A stretch of DNA of 64,000 nucleotides from CAYUZU01 sp964448675 (lineage in GTDB: Bacteria > Planctomycetota > Phycisphaerae > UBA1845 > Fen-1342): assembly GCA_964448675.1 (NCBI GenBank), contig CAYUZU010000016.1, positions 1-64,000 on the forward strand, given 5' to 3'. This document shows, piece by piece, positions 27,309 to 35,681 of the stretch; positions within the stretch are counted from its first letter, which is position 1; each line of letters opens with the position of its first letter. Below the pieces are notes generated by a model that made no database searches, had not been told where the DNA came from, and was given only the letters and a program-made list of their open reading frames with translations. The position numbers were made by a program, and so were the translations under genes.

Positions 27309-30300
27309 ACCTCTCGGTCCGTGACATCTTCCATTGCCAGCAGGATCAGGTCCGGCTGGTCGTCCCCCTGTCGCAAGCGCCGGGCGTTGAGCACGAATTC
27401 GCGCCGGCCGATGCGCGGGAAGTCATGCGCCACCGCGAAATCGGCAAAGGTCGAATCGTGTGGCAGAATGTCCTCCAGCAGCTCGCGCAATCGGGGGATG
27501 TCCCACTGTCCGTCCCCCAGATCATACACACGGCGCCCCTGTACTTCTGCCGGCTTGTCGTGAAAAGTGCGATAGAACGCGTCATTGGCGGAACGGACGC
27601 TTAGATCTTCGTTCAGGACGAGCAAGGGCTCGCGTACCGTCTGGACGATGCTCTCGAAGTACTCCTGGGTGTGTTGGGCAGACTGCTCGGCCCGCTTGAG
27701 CGCGTCGATCGCGATAAACGTCATGACCACGCCGTCGATGACGTTGTCGGACGTGCGGTACGGCAGGATGCGCATCATCAGCCAGCGGCCGTCGTCGGTC
27801 TGGATGTGCTTTTCCTGGCGCTCGAGCGTACGCAGCACGCGGCGGCAATCCTCGATGAGCTGCGGGTGGTCGAAGTGCCACGCGAGGTCCGCGAGCGGGC
27901 GGTTGAGGTCGCTGGGGACAAGGTGAATGAGGTCGCGGGCCTGCTCGGTGTAGCGCTTGATGCGGAGCTGGTCGTTGAGGAAGACGGTGGCGACATCGAG
28001 GCCATTGAGCAGGTTCTGCATGTCGTCGTTGGCATGCGAGAGCTCGTCGATCTTGGCGTTGAGCTCGGCGTTGACCGTGGATAGCTCCTCGTTGAGCGAC
28101 TGCATCTCCTCCTTGGACGTTTCGAGCTCTTCGTTGGCGCTCTGGAGCTCCTCGTTGGCCGATTTCAACTCCTCGTTCGACGATTCGAGCTCTTCGACGG
28201 TGGACTGCAACGACTCCTGGCTGTGGCGCAGCTCCTCCTCGAGCTCGTTGAGCCGCCCGGCGTCGTCCGCGGCCGGCGGCGCGGCCTGCTTGTCGGCCGG
28301 GGGCGCGGCCCGCGGCGACGCCGGCCGGAGCGTAACCAGGTACAGTCCTCGGAGGGATGCCGGCTCGCGAACGGGCGTGATCACGAGGTCGACCGCCGTC
28401 TCGTCGCCGTTGGTCTTGACCGCAACAGCCTTGCGCACGATCTCGCGCTGCTCCTTGGCGGCGCGGCGCAGGGCAGCGGCCAGGGGCGTGCCCAGGCCCT
28501 TGCGCGCCATTTCGAGCAGGTTGTGCTGTGGCTCGCCCTCGGCGGGCTCGAGGTACATCCCGGTGCGCCCGTGGATATAGACGATGTTGCCGTTGTCTTC
28601 GATTACCAGCGTCGTCGGAGCGAAACGCCGCAAAAGCAGACGCTGCACCTGCGCCTCGGCCCGGGGCTCCGGCCCGTGGGCCGGCCCGGCTTCGTCCCCC
28701 CCTTCGGCATCGTGCGGCATGCGGCGTACGTGCATCGGTGTCTCGAGGATCGGTGGGTGAACGCCGGTGCTGACGTCCTTGCGCTGGTAGATCTTCCACT
28801 TGCGGTCGACCGGCTCGAAGAGGTTGTCCAGCGGGCCAACGGTCTCGGACGGTCCGAGGAACAGCAGGCCCCCCGGGCGCAGGGCATAGTGGAACGTGGG
28901 CAGCAGCTTCTTCTGGAGCTCCGTTTCGAAGTAGATCAGCAGGTTGCGGCAGACGACCAGGTCGAGCCGGGTAAACGGCGGGTCGCTCAGGACGTTGTGC
29001 GGGGCAAAGATGACCAGCTCGCGGATTTCCTTGTTGACGCGGTACGCGTCCTGGTTGTGGGTGAAGTAGCGCTTGAGCTGCTCCTCCGAAACGTCGGCCG
29101 CGATACCGCTGGGATAAGCGCCACTGCGCGCCTTCTCGATGGCCTGGGCGTCCAGGTCGGTGGCGAAGAGCTGCGCTTCCAAGGGACGCTCGAGCTTCTT
29201 GAGGCACTCGTGCAGAACGATGGCGACCGAATAGGCCTCTTCGCCGGTGGCACAGCCCGGCACCCAGATCCGGTAGAGGTAACGATCGCCGAGCGCGCGC
29301 AACTGCTCGGTGATGGACTCGGCCAGCGCCGCGAAGGCGGGCGGGTCGCGAAAGAAGCTGGTCACCGTGATGAGCAGCTCGCGGAACAACAGGCTGGCCT
29401 CGTGCTTGTGGTCCTTGAGGTAGCGGACGTATTCGTGCGGCGCCTGGATCCGGTGCACGTTCATGCGGCGCTCGATGCGGCGGCGGATGGTGCTGAGCTT
29501 GTACGCGCTGAAGTCGTTGCCCGTGCGCATCCGCAGTGTGCCGAGGATCTGGTGCAGGGCGTCGCGCGGGAACTCGGGCTCGTAGCGGGTCGGCACGCGG
29601 CCGTGCCTTTGCAATTCGTCAATGTAGGCTGCGAGCTGGGCCGGCATGTCGCTGGGCCGCAATACGAAATCGACCATCCCGGTGCCCTCGGCGCTGGCGG
29701 GCATGCCGGCGAACTTGGCGGTTTGCGGTTTCTGCACCATGGCCATGCCGGCTTCGGCCTTGACCGCACGCACACCAATCGTGCCGTCGCTGCCGGTGCC
29801 GGAGAGAATGACGCAGATGGCGTGGTCGCGCTGGTCGGCGGCGAGCGACCGCAGGAAGTGGTCCACGGGCAGGTGCACGTTACCACCCGTATCCGAGAGC
29901 TTGAGCACGCCGCCGTCGATGGTCAGGTTGTCCCGCGGCGGGGCGACGTAGACGTGGTCGGGCTCGACCCCGAGGCCGTCGGACGCTTCGGCCACCGGTA
30001 GTGACGTGTGCTTGGCCAGCAGCTCGGGCAGCATGCTGGTGTGTTCGCGATGCATGTGGGTGACCACGACGAAGGCGCAGCCGGTGTCGGCGGGCAGGTG
30101 GGTGAAGAACTCCTGGAGGGCCTCGAGACCGCCGGCGGAGGCGCCGAGCCCGACGACGGGGAAGGCGGTGCGCTTGGGCAGTCCCGCCGCGGGCGGGTGT
30201 TCGGCTGCCTTGCGGTCCGCCGGCGCCGGCTGGGCCGACTTCTTCGTGGACGTGTTCGCGGCGGCCTTCTTTGATGTGGCTTGCTGTGATGTCGTTTTCT

Positions 30301-30430
30301 GCGCGCCGGCTTTGGCCTGTGCGGCGTCGCGGCTGGCGGACTGCTTGCGCTTGGTGGTGGCTTGCTTCTGCCGGCCCTTGGCGGCGGCGGCCTTCTTGGT
30401 GGTCTTGCCGGTCTTCTTCTTGGCTGCCAT
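27305..30430 (-). CDS. CheB-CheR-PAS fusion with Lys/Ala-rich N-terminal tail
   Basis: 1041 residues, first gene of a four-gene sensory operon. Residues 1-80 are a Lys/Ala/Thr/Gln-rich, histone H1-like tail. A CheB methylesterase domain follows (about 90-280; VVGLGASAGG, THMHREH, LSGTGSDG), then a CheR methyltransferase domain (about 300-560; VPGCATGEEAYS, FARLDLVVCRNLLIYF-like segment), a regulatory region, a long coiled coil of EELKSANEELQ-type heptads (about 740-830), and two PAS-like domains to the end. There is no chemoreceptor in the window, so it probably works in non-chemotactic signalling with the downstream PAS protein, kinase and regulator (inference). Confidence 0.9.
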   Translation of the reverse strand: MAAKKKTGKTTKKAAAAKGRQKQATTKRKQSASRDAAQAKAGAQKTTSQQATSKKAAANTSTKKSAQPAPADRKAAEHPPAAGLPKRTAFPVVGLGASAGGLEALQEFFTHLPADTGCAFVVVTHMHREHTSMLPELLAKHTSLPVAEASDGLGVEPDHVYVAPPRDNLTIDGGVLKLSDTGGNVHLPVDHFLRSLAADQRDHAICVILSGTGSDGTIGVRAVKAEAGMAMVQKPQTAKFAGMPASAEGTGMVDFVLRPSDMPAQLAAYIDELQRHGRVPTRYEPEFPRDALHQILGTLRMRTGNDFSAYKLSTIRRRIERRMNVHRIQAPHEYVRYLKDHKHEASLLFRELLITVTSFFRDPPAFAALAESITEQLRALGDRYLYRIWVPGCATGEEAYSVAIVLHECLKKLERPLEAQLFATDLDAQAIEKARSGAYPSGIAADVSEEQLKRYFTHNQDAYRVNKEIRELVIFAPHNVLSDPPFTRLDLVVCRNLLIYFETELQKKLLPTFHYALRPGGLLFLGPSETVGPLDNLFEPVDRKWKIYQRKDVSTGVHPPILETPMHVRRMPHDAEGGDEAGPAHGPEPRAEAQVQRLLLRRFAPTTLVIEDNGNIVYIHGRTGMYLEPAEGEPQHNLLEMARKGLGTPLAAALRRAAKEQREIVRKAVAVKTNGDETAVDLVITPVREPASLRGLYLVTLRPASPRAAPPADKQAAPPAADDAGRLNELEEELRHSQESLQSTVEELESSNEELKSANEELQSANEELETSKEEMQSLNEELSTVNAELNAKIDELSHANDDMQNLLNGLDVATVFLNDQLRIKRYTEQARDLIHLVPSDLNRPLADLAWHFDHPQLIEDCRRVLRTLERQEKHIQTDDGRWLMMRILPYRTSDNVIDGVVMTFIAIDALKRAEQSAQHTQEYFESIVQTVREPLLVLNEDLSVRSANDAFYRTFHDKPAEVQGRRVYDLGDGQWDIPRLRELLEDILPHDSTFADFAVAHDFPRIGRREFVLNARRLRQGDDQPDLILLAMEDVTDREV

Positions 30431-30978
30431 GGTGATGACCTCAACCGGCGGCGCGGCGCGCGGCCACGCGCGGGTCCACAGGCGGTGTCCGGGGGCGACT
30501 TCATGGAACGAATTGCAGCGAAACCCGAGCGACTTGGCGCATCCTACCGCGCCGGCCGGATCTCGCTATCGCGCCGGCCGGATCTCGCTATCGCGCCGGT
30601 CCCCGGGGCCAGGCTGGGGGAATCCCCGAGGCCGGCGCCGGGCTTGCGCGGACAATCGGGCGGCAAGAGCGTTTCATTCGCGCAAAGCACCCCGTGCCGC
30701 GGGGGTGTCAGGCGGTATTGGGGGGGCACGGGGCCGCCAGAGGGCTGCAGGCTGCCCCGAGCGTCGCGTACAGGAACATTGCGCCGGCTTTGGTGGAATC
30801 CCCGATTGTTGGAAGTCAGCCAACGTGCGATTCTTATAGGTGGAATGAGGAACGGGCCGACCGGCGTGGTCGGCACTCCTGTTCGGGCCAGAGATGCTTG
30901 GCGAAGCAACAACACGGATGATGGGGGCCGACGCGCGAACGCGTGGCCACCGGACGCCGACGGAACGGAAGGCAGATC
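30431..30978. other. Divergent intergenic region (548 bases)
   Basis: Lies between the CheB-CheR fusion (minus) and the CBS gene (plus). It contains the 22-bp tandem repeat at 30549-30600 and, near 30834-30840, TTATAGG, a possible -10 for the CBS gene with TTGGAA at 30809 as a poor -35 (19-base spacer). Short frames on both strands lack ribosome-binding sites and protein-like composition. None of the 11-bp repeat operators is here. Confidence 0.4.
30549..30600. repeat. 22-bp tandem repeat, 2.4 copies
   Basis: Unit GCGCCGGCCGGATCTCGCTA + TC occurs at 30549-30570 and identically at 30571-30592, followed by a partial GCGCCGG at 30593. Identity between the full copies is exact, so the duplication is recent or maintained. 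The unit is itself rich in CCGG/GGCC palindromes. It is about 120 bases upstream of the CheB-CheR gene. Confidence 0.85.
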
Positions 30979-31506
30979 ATGAGAGTTCGAGAATGCATGA
31001 CGATGCGGCCGGTTACGATTGGGCCGGACACCGGTTTGCAGGAGGCGCTGGACCTGATGGCGGCGCATGGCCTGCGGCACCTGCCCGTGATGGACGCCGA
31101 CGGGAAGTTCGTAGGGATTGTGCGCGATCATCACGTGCGGGCGGCACAGGGGGGCGGCGAAGGCCCGAAGGAGGCGGGGCGCGATATCCTGTCGGTGACG
31201 GAGCTCGGCACGCCCACGCTGCACGGGAACGAGTCGGTGGAGAATGCATGGACGGTGCTGGGCCGCAACCCGGGGTTCAACCCCTTGCCGGTGGTGAACG
31301 ATGGCAAGCTGACGGGCACGGTCTCGCAGCATGACCTGTTGCGGGCCATGGCCGGGTTGCCGCGGCGGGATGAGCTGGAGACGGGCAAGGCCACGTTGCT
31401 GCTGGACGAGTGGGCGGCGCGGTCGGCGCCGCTAGCGGCGTCGCGGCGGTCGCACGGTGCAACCCCGGTAGCGACCCGGCAGGCGAGCCGCCCGTCGGCA
31501 GGATGA
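30979..31506 (+). CDS. CBS-domain-pair protein
   Basis: 175 residues starting at an ATG with AAGG upstream. Two CBS motifs: CMTMRPVTIGPDTGLQEAL..HGLRHLPVMDADGKFVGIV (about 6-48) and a second one (about 75-120) ending NPLPVVNDGKLTGTVSQHDLL. The C-terminal ~50 residues are low-complexity Arg/Ala. CBS pairs bind adenine nucleotides and usually regulate a partner enzyme or transporter. As a stand-alone protein its partner is unknown; the cation/proton antiporter gene nearby, on the opposite strand, is one possibility. A strong hairpin follows the stop codon. Confidence 0.88.
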   Translation: MRVRECMTMRPVTIGPDTGLQEALDLMAAHGLRHLPVMDADGKFVGIVRDHHVRAAQGGGEGPKEAGRDILSVTELGTPTLHGNESVENAWTVLGRNPGFNPLPVVNDGKLTGTVSQHDLLRAMAGLPRRDELETGKATLLLDEWAARSAPLAASRRSHGATPVATRQASRPSAG

Positions 31507-31722
31507 CGTGATCCGAGGGGTGCCCGGCACCTGGCAAGGGGGCTCAGGTGCCGGGCTCCGCCGGGCACGAGGGGAAGACAGGTTCGGGGGTGTCCCGAGT
31601 TCATTGATGACCCGTTCGACGCTGGCGACGTCCAGCGTGTCGAACAGTGCGCGGGCGTGATCCAGCGCGCATGGCACCGTGCCGGAAGGCCGCACCACAC
31701 CGTCGGTGACGTGGATGCTCAC
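31432..31722 (-). pseudogene. BON-domain remnant or tiny BON gene
   Basis: Directly after the antiporter stop codon, a minus-strand frame encodes one BON-like module: VSIHVTDGVVRPSG, then a helix and VASVERVINELGTPP (compare DG.V.L.G....GV..V.N in true BON domains). A GTG at 31722 could start it, but there is no clear ribosome-binding site. The last ~50 codons, which overlap the CBS gene and the hairpin at 31522-31556, do not look like protein. I regard it as a decayed or truncated BON gene, related to the six-BON gene about 1.4 kb upstream; a very small functional gene is not excluded. Confidence 0.35.
31522..31556 (+). terminator. Strong hairpin after the CBS gene
   Basis: A perfect 12-bp stem (31522-31533 with 31545-31556; arms GCCCGGCACCTG and CAGGTGCCGGGC) encloses an 11-base loop. 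It begins 16 bases after the CBS stop codon. There is no T-run after it, so it may act as a GC-type terminator or an mRNA 3'-end stabiliser, possibly for both converging transcripts. Confidence 0.55.
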
Positions 31723-31735
31723 GTCCGCGGCGTCG

Positions 31736-32944
31736 CTACGTCTGCGCCCCCGGCTCGGATGCGGCCTGCGACGTCCGGCACTCGCCGGCCTGTCGCAACT
31801 GCCAGCGGGCCAGCAGCGGCCCGAAGATCTCGAACAGCACGGTCGTGGCGATGACCAGAGACAGCACCTGCCCGCCTTGTTCGGGCATCTGCTCCTGGGC
31901 GAGCAGCGCGAAGCCCAGCGCCACACCGGCCTGCGGCAGCAGGCACCAGCCGATGCGATGGCTCACGTTGGCGCCGGCGTTGGTGAGCCGGCCCGTCACG
32001 ATGCCGCCGCCGATGAGCCCCGCAGCGCGCGCCGCCACGTACACGATGCCAATGGCGCCCAGCGCGGACAACGTGCTGACATCGAGCTTGAGGCCCGCCA
32101 GCACGAAGAAGACCGCGAGGAACGGCTCGCTGACGCCTTCGAGCTGGTGGAAGGGCCGCTGGTGGTGCCGCGCGCGGTTCGCGACGACGGCGCCCATGAC
32201 CATGGCCGCGAGCAGGTACGACACCTCGAGTACGGTGGCCAGCCCGCTGCACAGGAAGACGAAGCCCATCGCTTCGACCAGGGTCGGCTCGCCCTGGCGC
32301 ACGCGTCCGGTGACCCAGGCCATCGGAAAGCCGATCAGTGCACCAAGCACCGCGGCCCCGAGCACCTCCCACAGGCCGTTGAGCAGTTGTTGTCCGGCGG
32401 CGCCCTCGCCCGCGAAGGTCTGGGCCGTCACGAAGAGCACGCTGAAGATGAGCACGCCCCAGGCGTCGTCGATGGCGACGACGCCGAGCAGGGTACGCGT
32501 GAGCGACCCCTTGGCCTTCCCTTCGCGGACCGTCTCGAAGATGGCCGCCGGCGCGGAGGCCGGCGCGATGCCGGCCATGACCAGGGCCAGCGGCAGGGGG
32601 GCCCCCGCGACGAGCAGCGCGATGGCGACCACCAGGGCCGCCGCGAGCGATTCGCCGACGGAGATCCACAGGACCGCCTTGCCCTGCTGCTTGAGCTCCT
32701 TGCCCATGAAGCGCTCGCCGAGCAGGAACCCGACCATCGCCAGCGCCATGTGAGCGATGAAGGGGAACCACTTGGTGGCCTGCTGCGGCACGATGTCGAG
32801 CACGGAGGAACCGCAAACGACGCCCAGCACCAGCAGCAGCGTGACGCGCGGCACGTGAATGAGGGGGCCGGTCACGTAAGCCAGATAGCCGGCGAGCAAC
32901 ATGGCCCCCAGCAGAATCAGCGTCATTCCCTGATCAAGGTGCAT
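31736..32944 (-). CDS. Cation/proton antiporter (CPA2 family)
   Basis: 402 residues, almost entirely hydrophobic with about 12 membrane helices, and the CPA2/NhaP-like layout: GPLIHVPRVTLLLVLGVVCG near the start, a middle motif around VVAIDDAWGVLIFS with the paired acidic residues expected at the ion-binding site (DD), and LAGLKLDVSTL in the second half. It exchanges Na+ or K+ for H+. No C-terminal TrkA-N domain is present. AAGG lies 8 bases before the ATG. The antiporter could work with the N-ATPase encoded 18 kb away in ion homeostasis (inference). Confidence 0.88.
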   Translation of the reverse strand: MHLDQGMTLILLGAMLLAGYLAYVTGPLIHVPRVTLLLVLGVVCGSSVLDIVPQQATKWFPFIAHMALAMVGFLLGERFMGKELKQQGKAVLWISVGESLAAALVVAIALLVAGAPLPLALVMAGIAPASAPAAIFETVREGKAKGSLTRTLLGVVAIDDAWGVLIFSVLFVTAQTFAGEGAAGQQLLNGLWEVLGAAVLGALIGFPMAWVTGRVRQGEPTLVEAMGFVFLCSGLATVLEVSYLLAAMVMGAVVANRARHHQRPFHQLEGVSEPFLAVFFVLAGLKLDVSTLSALGAIGIVYVAARAAGLIGGGIVTGRLTNAGANVSHRIGWCLLPQAGVALGFALLAQEQMPEQGGQVLSLVIATTVLFEIFGPLLARWQLRQAGECRTSQAASEPGAQT

Positions 32945-33115
32945 CGGCGACCTTCTTTGGCGGCGTCACCGCGCACTCCACGACACCGGATCGCAGATGC
33001 TGCTTCCACTCGCTGCGGGCCGCCGGCGTGGGCGGAGGGCGGGGCGCGTCGCGCGACCGTGATGACGCCACGACGCGCCCCAGGGGCCACGGTAGTCGCT
33101 GTGGCGTGCCTGGTG

Positions 33116-34663
33116 TTACGGCGCGTAGTATTCCGGGCCGTAATGCACGCTCAGATTGTTGTCGACGGCGACCGCACCGCCTTCGTAGGCGTTTTCGGTG
33201 GCGGCCTCCCGCTCGTTCCAGGTATCCACCACGCCCGACAGCGTCACGATGCCGTCATCGACGGTGACGGTAACTTCGTCGCTGTCGACGAACGGGCTCC
33301 ACCAGAGCTCGTCCTCGACGTCCTCGTGGATTTCCCAGTCGGACTCGGTCGCGGTGTAGGCGTTCGGATAGACATACCAATCGTAATCGTACGTGTACCA
33401 GTCCTCATCGACGTACGGGTCGTAGGTGACCACCTCGTAGTCGTCGTCGACCACCAGGTTGTTGTCGACCGCCACGACGCCATAGACGCCGGCCGCCGCA
33501 TCGCCGGCCTGCAGCTTCTCGAAGTAGGTGTCGACGGTCCCCGACAGCGTCACTTCACCGTTGCCCACCCAGACACCGACCTCGAAGCGTTCGACGTAGG
33601 GGTCGCGCCGCAAGGCATCGCGCACGTGATCGACGATCGTCGAGTCGCTCGGCGTGCTCGGGCGCACATCGATGCGGTTCTTGACGCGCCACACGCCGAC
33701 AATGTTGCGCGCGGTGCGAGCCGCGGCGTTCCTGGACTTGAGGTTGTCCAGCTTGCCGCCGAGCTTCACCACGCCGTTGTCGACCGCCACGTCGACCTGC
33801 TTCGCTGCCACGCGCGCGTCGTAGCGCAACGCGTCCTTGACTGCCTGGCGAATCTCCTGGTCACTCTTCTGGACGTACTTGTCCTTGCGGAAGCGGTCGT
33901 CACGCGCCCACGTCTCGACCTCGAGATCGTCGGCCGCGACCATTTCCACGCCCATCACCCACGCGCCGCTGCGGGCCTGGCGTTTTTCGGCGGCACTGCC
34001 GACCGTGCCGGTCAACTCGACGCGGCCGTCATCGACGCGCACGCGGATCAGGGCGTCATCGACAAGCGCGTTCCAGTTGAGCGCCTGGACGATCTCGGCA
34101 CGGATCTCGGCGTCGCTGCGCTCCATCCGGTAGTCGATGTCGATTTCGTTCTTCACCCCGCGCACGCCGCGAACGCTCTTGGCGACCTTGCCGGCGAGCT
34201 GCTTCTCCTGCCACGACTCGACCGTGCCCTGCAGCATCACGACGCCGTCGTTCACACTCGGCTCGATCTCCCACGAGTCGGTCGCCGGATCGACCAGCAG
34301 CGCATCGTGCACGTCCTGGCGTACGGCCGCGTCATCTCGCCCGGTGTCGGCGATCTTGATCCTGTTGACCACGCCGCGTACGCCCTTGACGGTCTCCGCC
34401 ACCCGGACCGCGCGGTCCTTGGCCATGATGTTGTTCACCGTGCCGGACAGCTTGACGATGCCGTCCTTGACGTCGATATCGATCACGTAGCCGGGCACGC
34501 CGTGCTTGATGAACAGGGCGTCGCTGACCGCGTCGGCGATCGTCGCGTCCGTCATTTCGTTTGTCGCGGCGCCGAGCACGCTCCCCGGGGCGGCGACAAT
34601 CAGACCCGCCGCCAGCACCAACGGCATCAGGATCGGCTTGGCTTGGACTCTTGCTCTTTGCAT
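33116..34663 (-). CDS. Exported protein with six BON domains
   Basis: 515 residues. Signal peptide at 1-32 (hydrophobic core MPLVLAAGLIVAAPG). Six consecutive BON modules of about 70-75 residues follow, each with an acidic lead-in (SDAEIR, SDQEIR, SDSTIV, SDWEIH), a DG.V.L.GTV beta hairpin and a GV..V.N end. Repeats 5 and 6 are separated by an Asp/Tyr-rich insert of about 30 residues. BON domains bind membranes or phospholipids, and BON proteins (OsmY-like) protect the envelope against osmotic stress. Ribosome-binding site AAGGAGG. Controlled by the four-unit 11-bp operator at 34756-34793. Confidence 0.9.
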   Translation of the reverse strand: MQRARVQAKPILMPLVLAAGLIVAAPGSVLGAATNEMTDATIADAVSDALFIKHGVPGYVIDIDVKDGIVKLSGTVNNIMAKDRAVRVAETVKGVRGVVNRIKIADTGRDDAAVRQDVHDALLVDPATDSWEIEPSVNDGVVMLQGTVESWQEKQLAGKVAKSVRGVRGVKNEIDIDYRMERSDAEIRAEIVQALNWNALVDDALIRVRVDDGRVELTGTVGSAAEKRQARSGAWVMGVEMVAADDLEVETWARDDRFRKDKYVQKSDQEIRQAVKDALRYDARVAAKQVDVAVDNGVVKLGGKLDNLKSRNAAARTARNIVGVWRVKNRIDVRPSTPSDSTIVDHVRDALRRDPYVERFEVGVWVGNGEVTLSGTVDTYFEKLQAGDAAAGVYGVVAVDNNLVVDDDYEVVTYDPYVDEDWYTYDYDWYVYPNAYTATESDWEIHEDVEDELWWSPFVDSDEVTVTVDDGIVTLSGVVDTWNEREAATENAYEGGAVAVDNNLSVHYGPEYYAP

Positions 34664-34755
34664 TGCAAACCTCCTTCTCAGGCAGAGCTCGCAGGAAAAA
34701 CCCGCCTACGCGTCGTGCGGGCTCGTTCGTCCAACGCCACTTTTGCGGCGCCGGA

Positions 34756-34793
34756 CTGAAAGTGATCTGACCCGGCAGTGAATTCCGCGTAAT
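34756..34793 (-). promoter_or_regulatory. 11-bp direct-repeat operator, BON gene
   Basis: Minus-strand order ATTAC, TTCAC, GTCAG, TTCAG with exact 11-base pitch (plus-strand starts 34789, 34778, 34767, 34756). About 95 bases before the BON ATG. Forms a divergent pair with the element at 34832-34869. Confidence 0.7.
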
Positions 34794-34831
34794 CGCGAAG
34801 CCGCGAGGCGTCGCGCCGCAGGCGCGCGGCG

Positions 34832-34869
34832 TTTACAGCGATTTCAGGCGATGTTCAAACGGGTTTCAG
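34832..34869 (+). promoter_or_regulatory. 11-bp direct-repeat operator, phosphoribosyltransferase operon
   Basis: Units TTTAC (34832), TTCAG (34843), TTCAA (34854) and TTCAG (34865) at exact 11-base steps; an extra CTCAG at 34875 is one base short of phase. About 87 bases before the ATG of the first gene of a seven-gene operon. Confidence 0.7.
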
Positions 34870-34955
34870 CGTGGCTCAGCACGCTCCGATCATGAAGCGC
34901 GGGCTGCGCACTCGTGGGCCTGCCCGCCCGAGACGCCCCATGCAGGAGTACCGCG

Positions 34956-35621
34956 ATGGCGACCCGCTACGAAAACCGCGTCGAAGCAGGACAGCAGTTG
35001 GCCGAATCACTGCAGCACTTGGCCGCACGCGATCCGCTGGTGCTGGCGCTGCCGCGGGGCGGCGTGCCGGTCGCCTTCCAGGTCGCCCAGGTGCTGAACG
35101 CCGAGCTCGATGTGCTCCTGGTACGCAAGCTCGGCGTGCCCGGCCACGAGGAGCTGGCCTTTGGCGCAATCGCCACCGGCGGTGCCCGCGTGATGAACGA
35201 CGAGGTCGTCGCGCATGCCGATCTGACCGAAGCGGCGATCGAACGGGTGGTGCAGCGCGAACGGGAGGAGTTGCAACGCCGCGAACAGGCGTATCGCGAC
35301 GATCGCGCGGCCCCTGAATTCACCGAGCGCCACGTGATCGTGGTCGACGACGGCCTGGCTACGGGCGCGACCATGAGTGCGGGCGTGCGCGCCCTGCGGG
35401 CGCAGCGTACGGCGAGCATCACGACCGCCGTGCCGGTCGGGCCGCCGGACGCCGTCAACGAGCTTGCGCAGCAGGCGGACGAAGTCATCTGCCCGTCGCA
35501 GCCGATGTCGTTCGCGGCCATTGGTCAGTGGTACGTGGACTTCTCCCAGACGACGGACCAGGAGGTCCGCGAACTGCTGAAACGCAACTGGGAGCAGGCG
35601 GCCGGCCGCGCCGGTTCCTGA
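34956..35621 (+). CDS. Phosphoribosyltransferase-family protein
   Basis: 221 residues. The PRPP-binding loop VIVVDDGLATGATM (about 128-141) is intact, and the N-terminal hood contains ALPRGGVPVAFQVA and ELDVLLVRKLGVPG. This type of stand-alone or hydrolase-fused phosphoribosyltransferase is widespread but its substrate is unknown. GGAG lies 7 bases before the ATG at 34956; a GTG/ATG 14 codons earlier lacks a site. The next gene encodes the alpha/beta hydrolase that is often fused to this domain in other bacteria, supporting a joint function. First gene of an operon reaching to about 39360. Confidence 0.87.
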   Translation: MATRYENRVEAGQQLAESLQHLAARDPLVLALPRGGVPVAFQVAQVLNAELDVLLVRKLGVPGHEELAFGAIATGGARVMNDEVVAHADLTEAAIERVVQREREELQRREQAYRDDRAAPEFTERHVIVVDDGLATGATMSAGVRALRAQRTASITTAVPVGPPDAVNELAQQADEVICPSQPMSFAAIGQWYVDFSQTTDQEVRELLKRNWEQAAGRAGS

Positions 35622-35681
35622 GCGGCGCGGCTACACCGGATCGACGCGACGACGCGAATACGAAACCGACAGGAGAACGTC

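Noticed and set aside
31679..34759. A 1026-codon plus-strand open frame
   Set aside because: It runs antisense to the antiporter and the six-BON gene, is His/Arg/Val-rich without domain patterns, and has no ribosome-binding site. It is a by-product of high GC.
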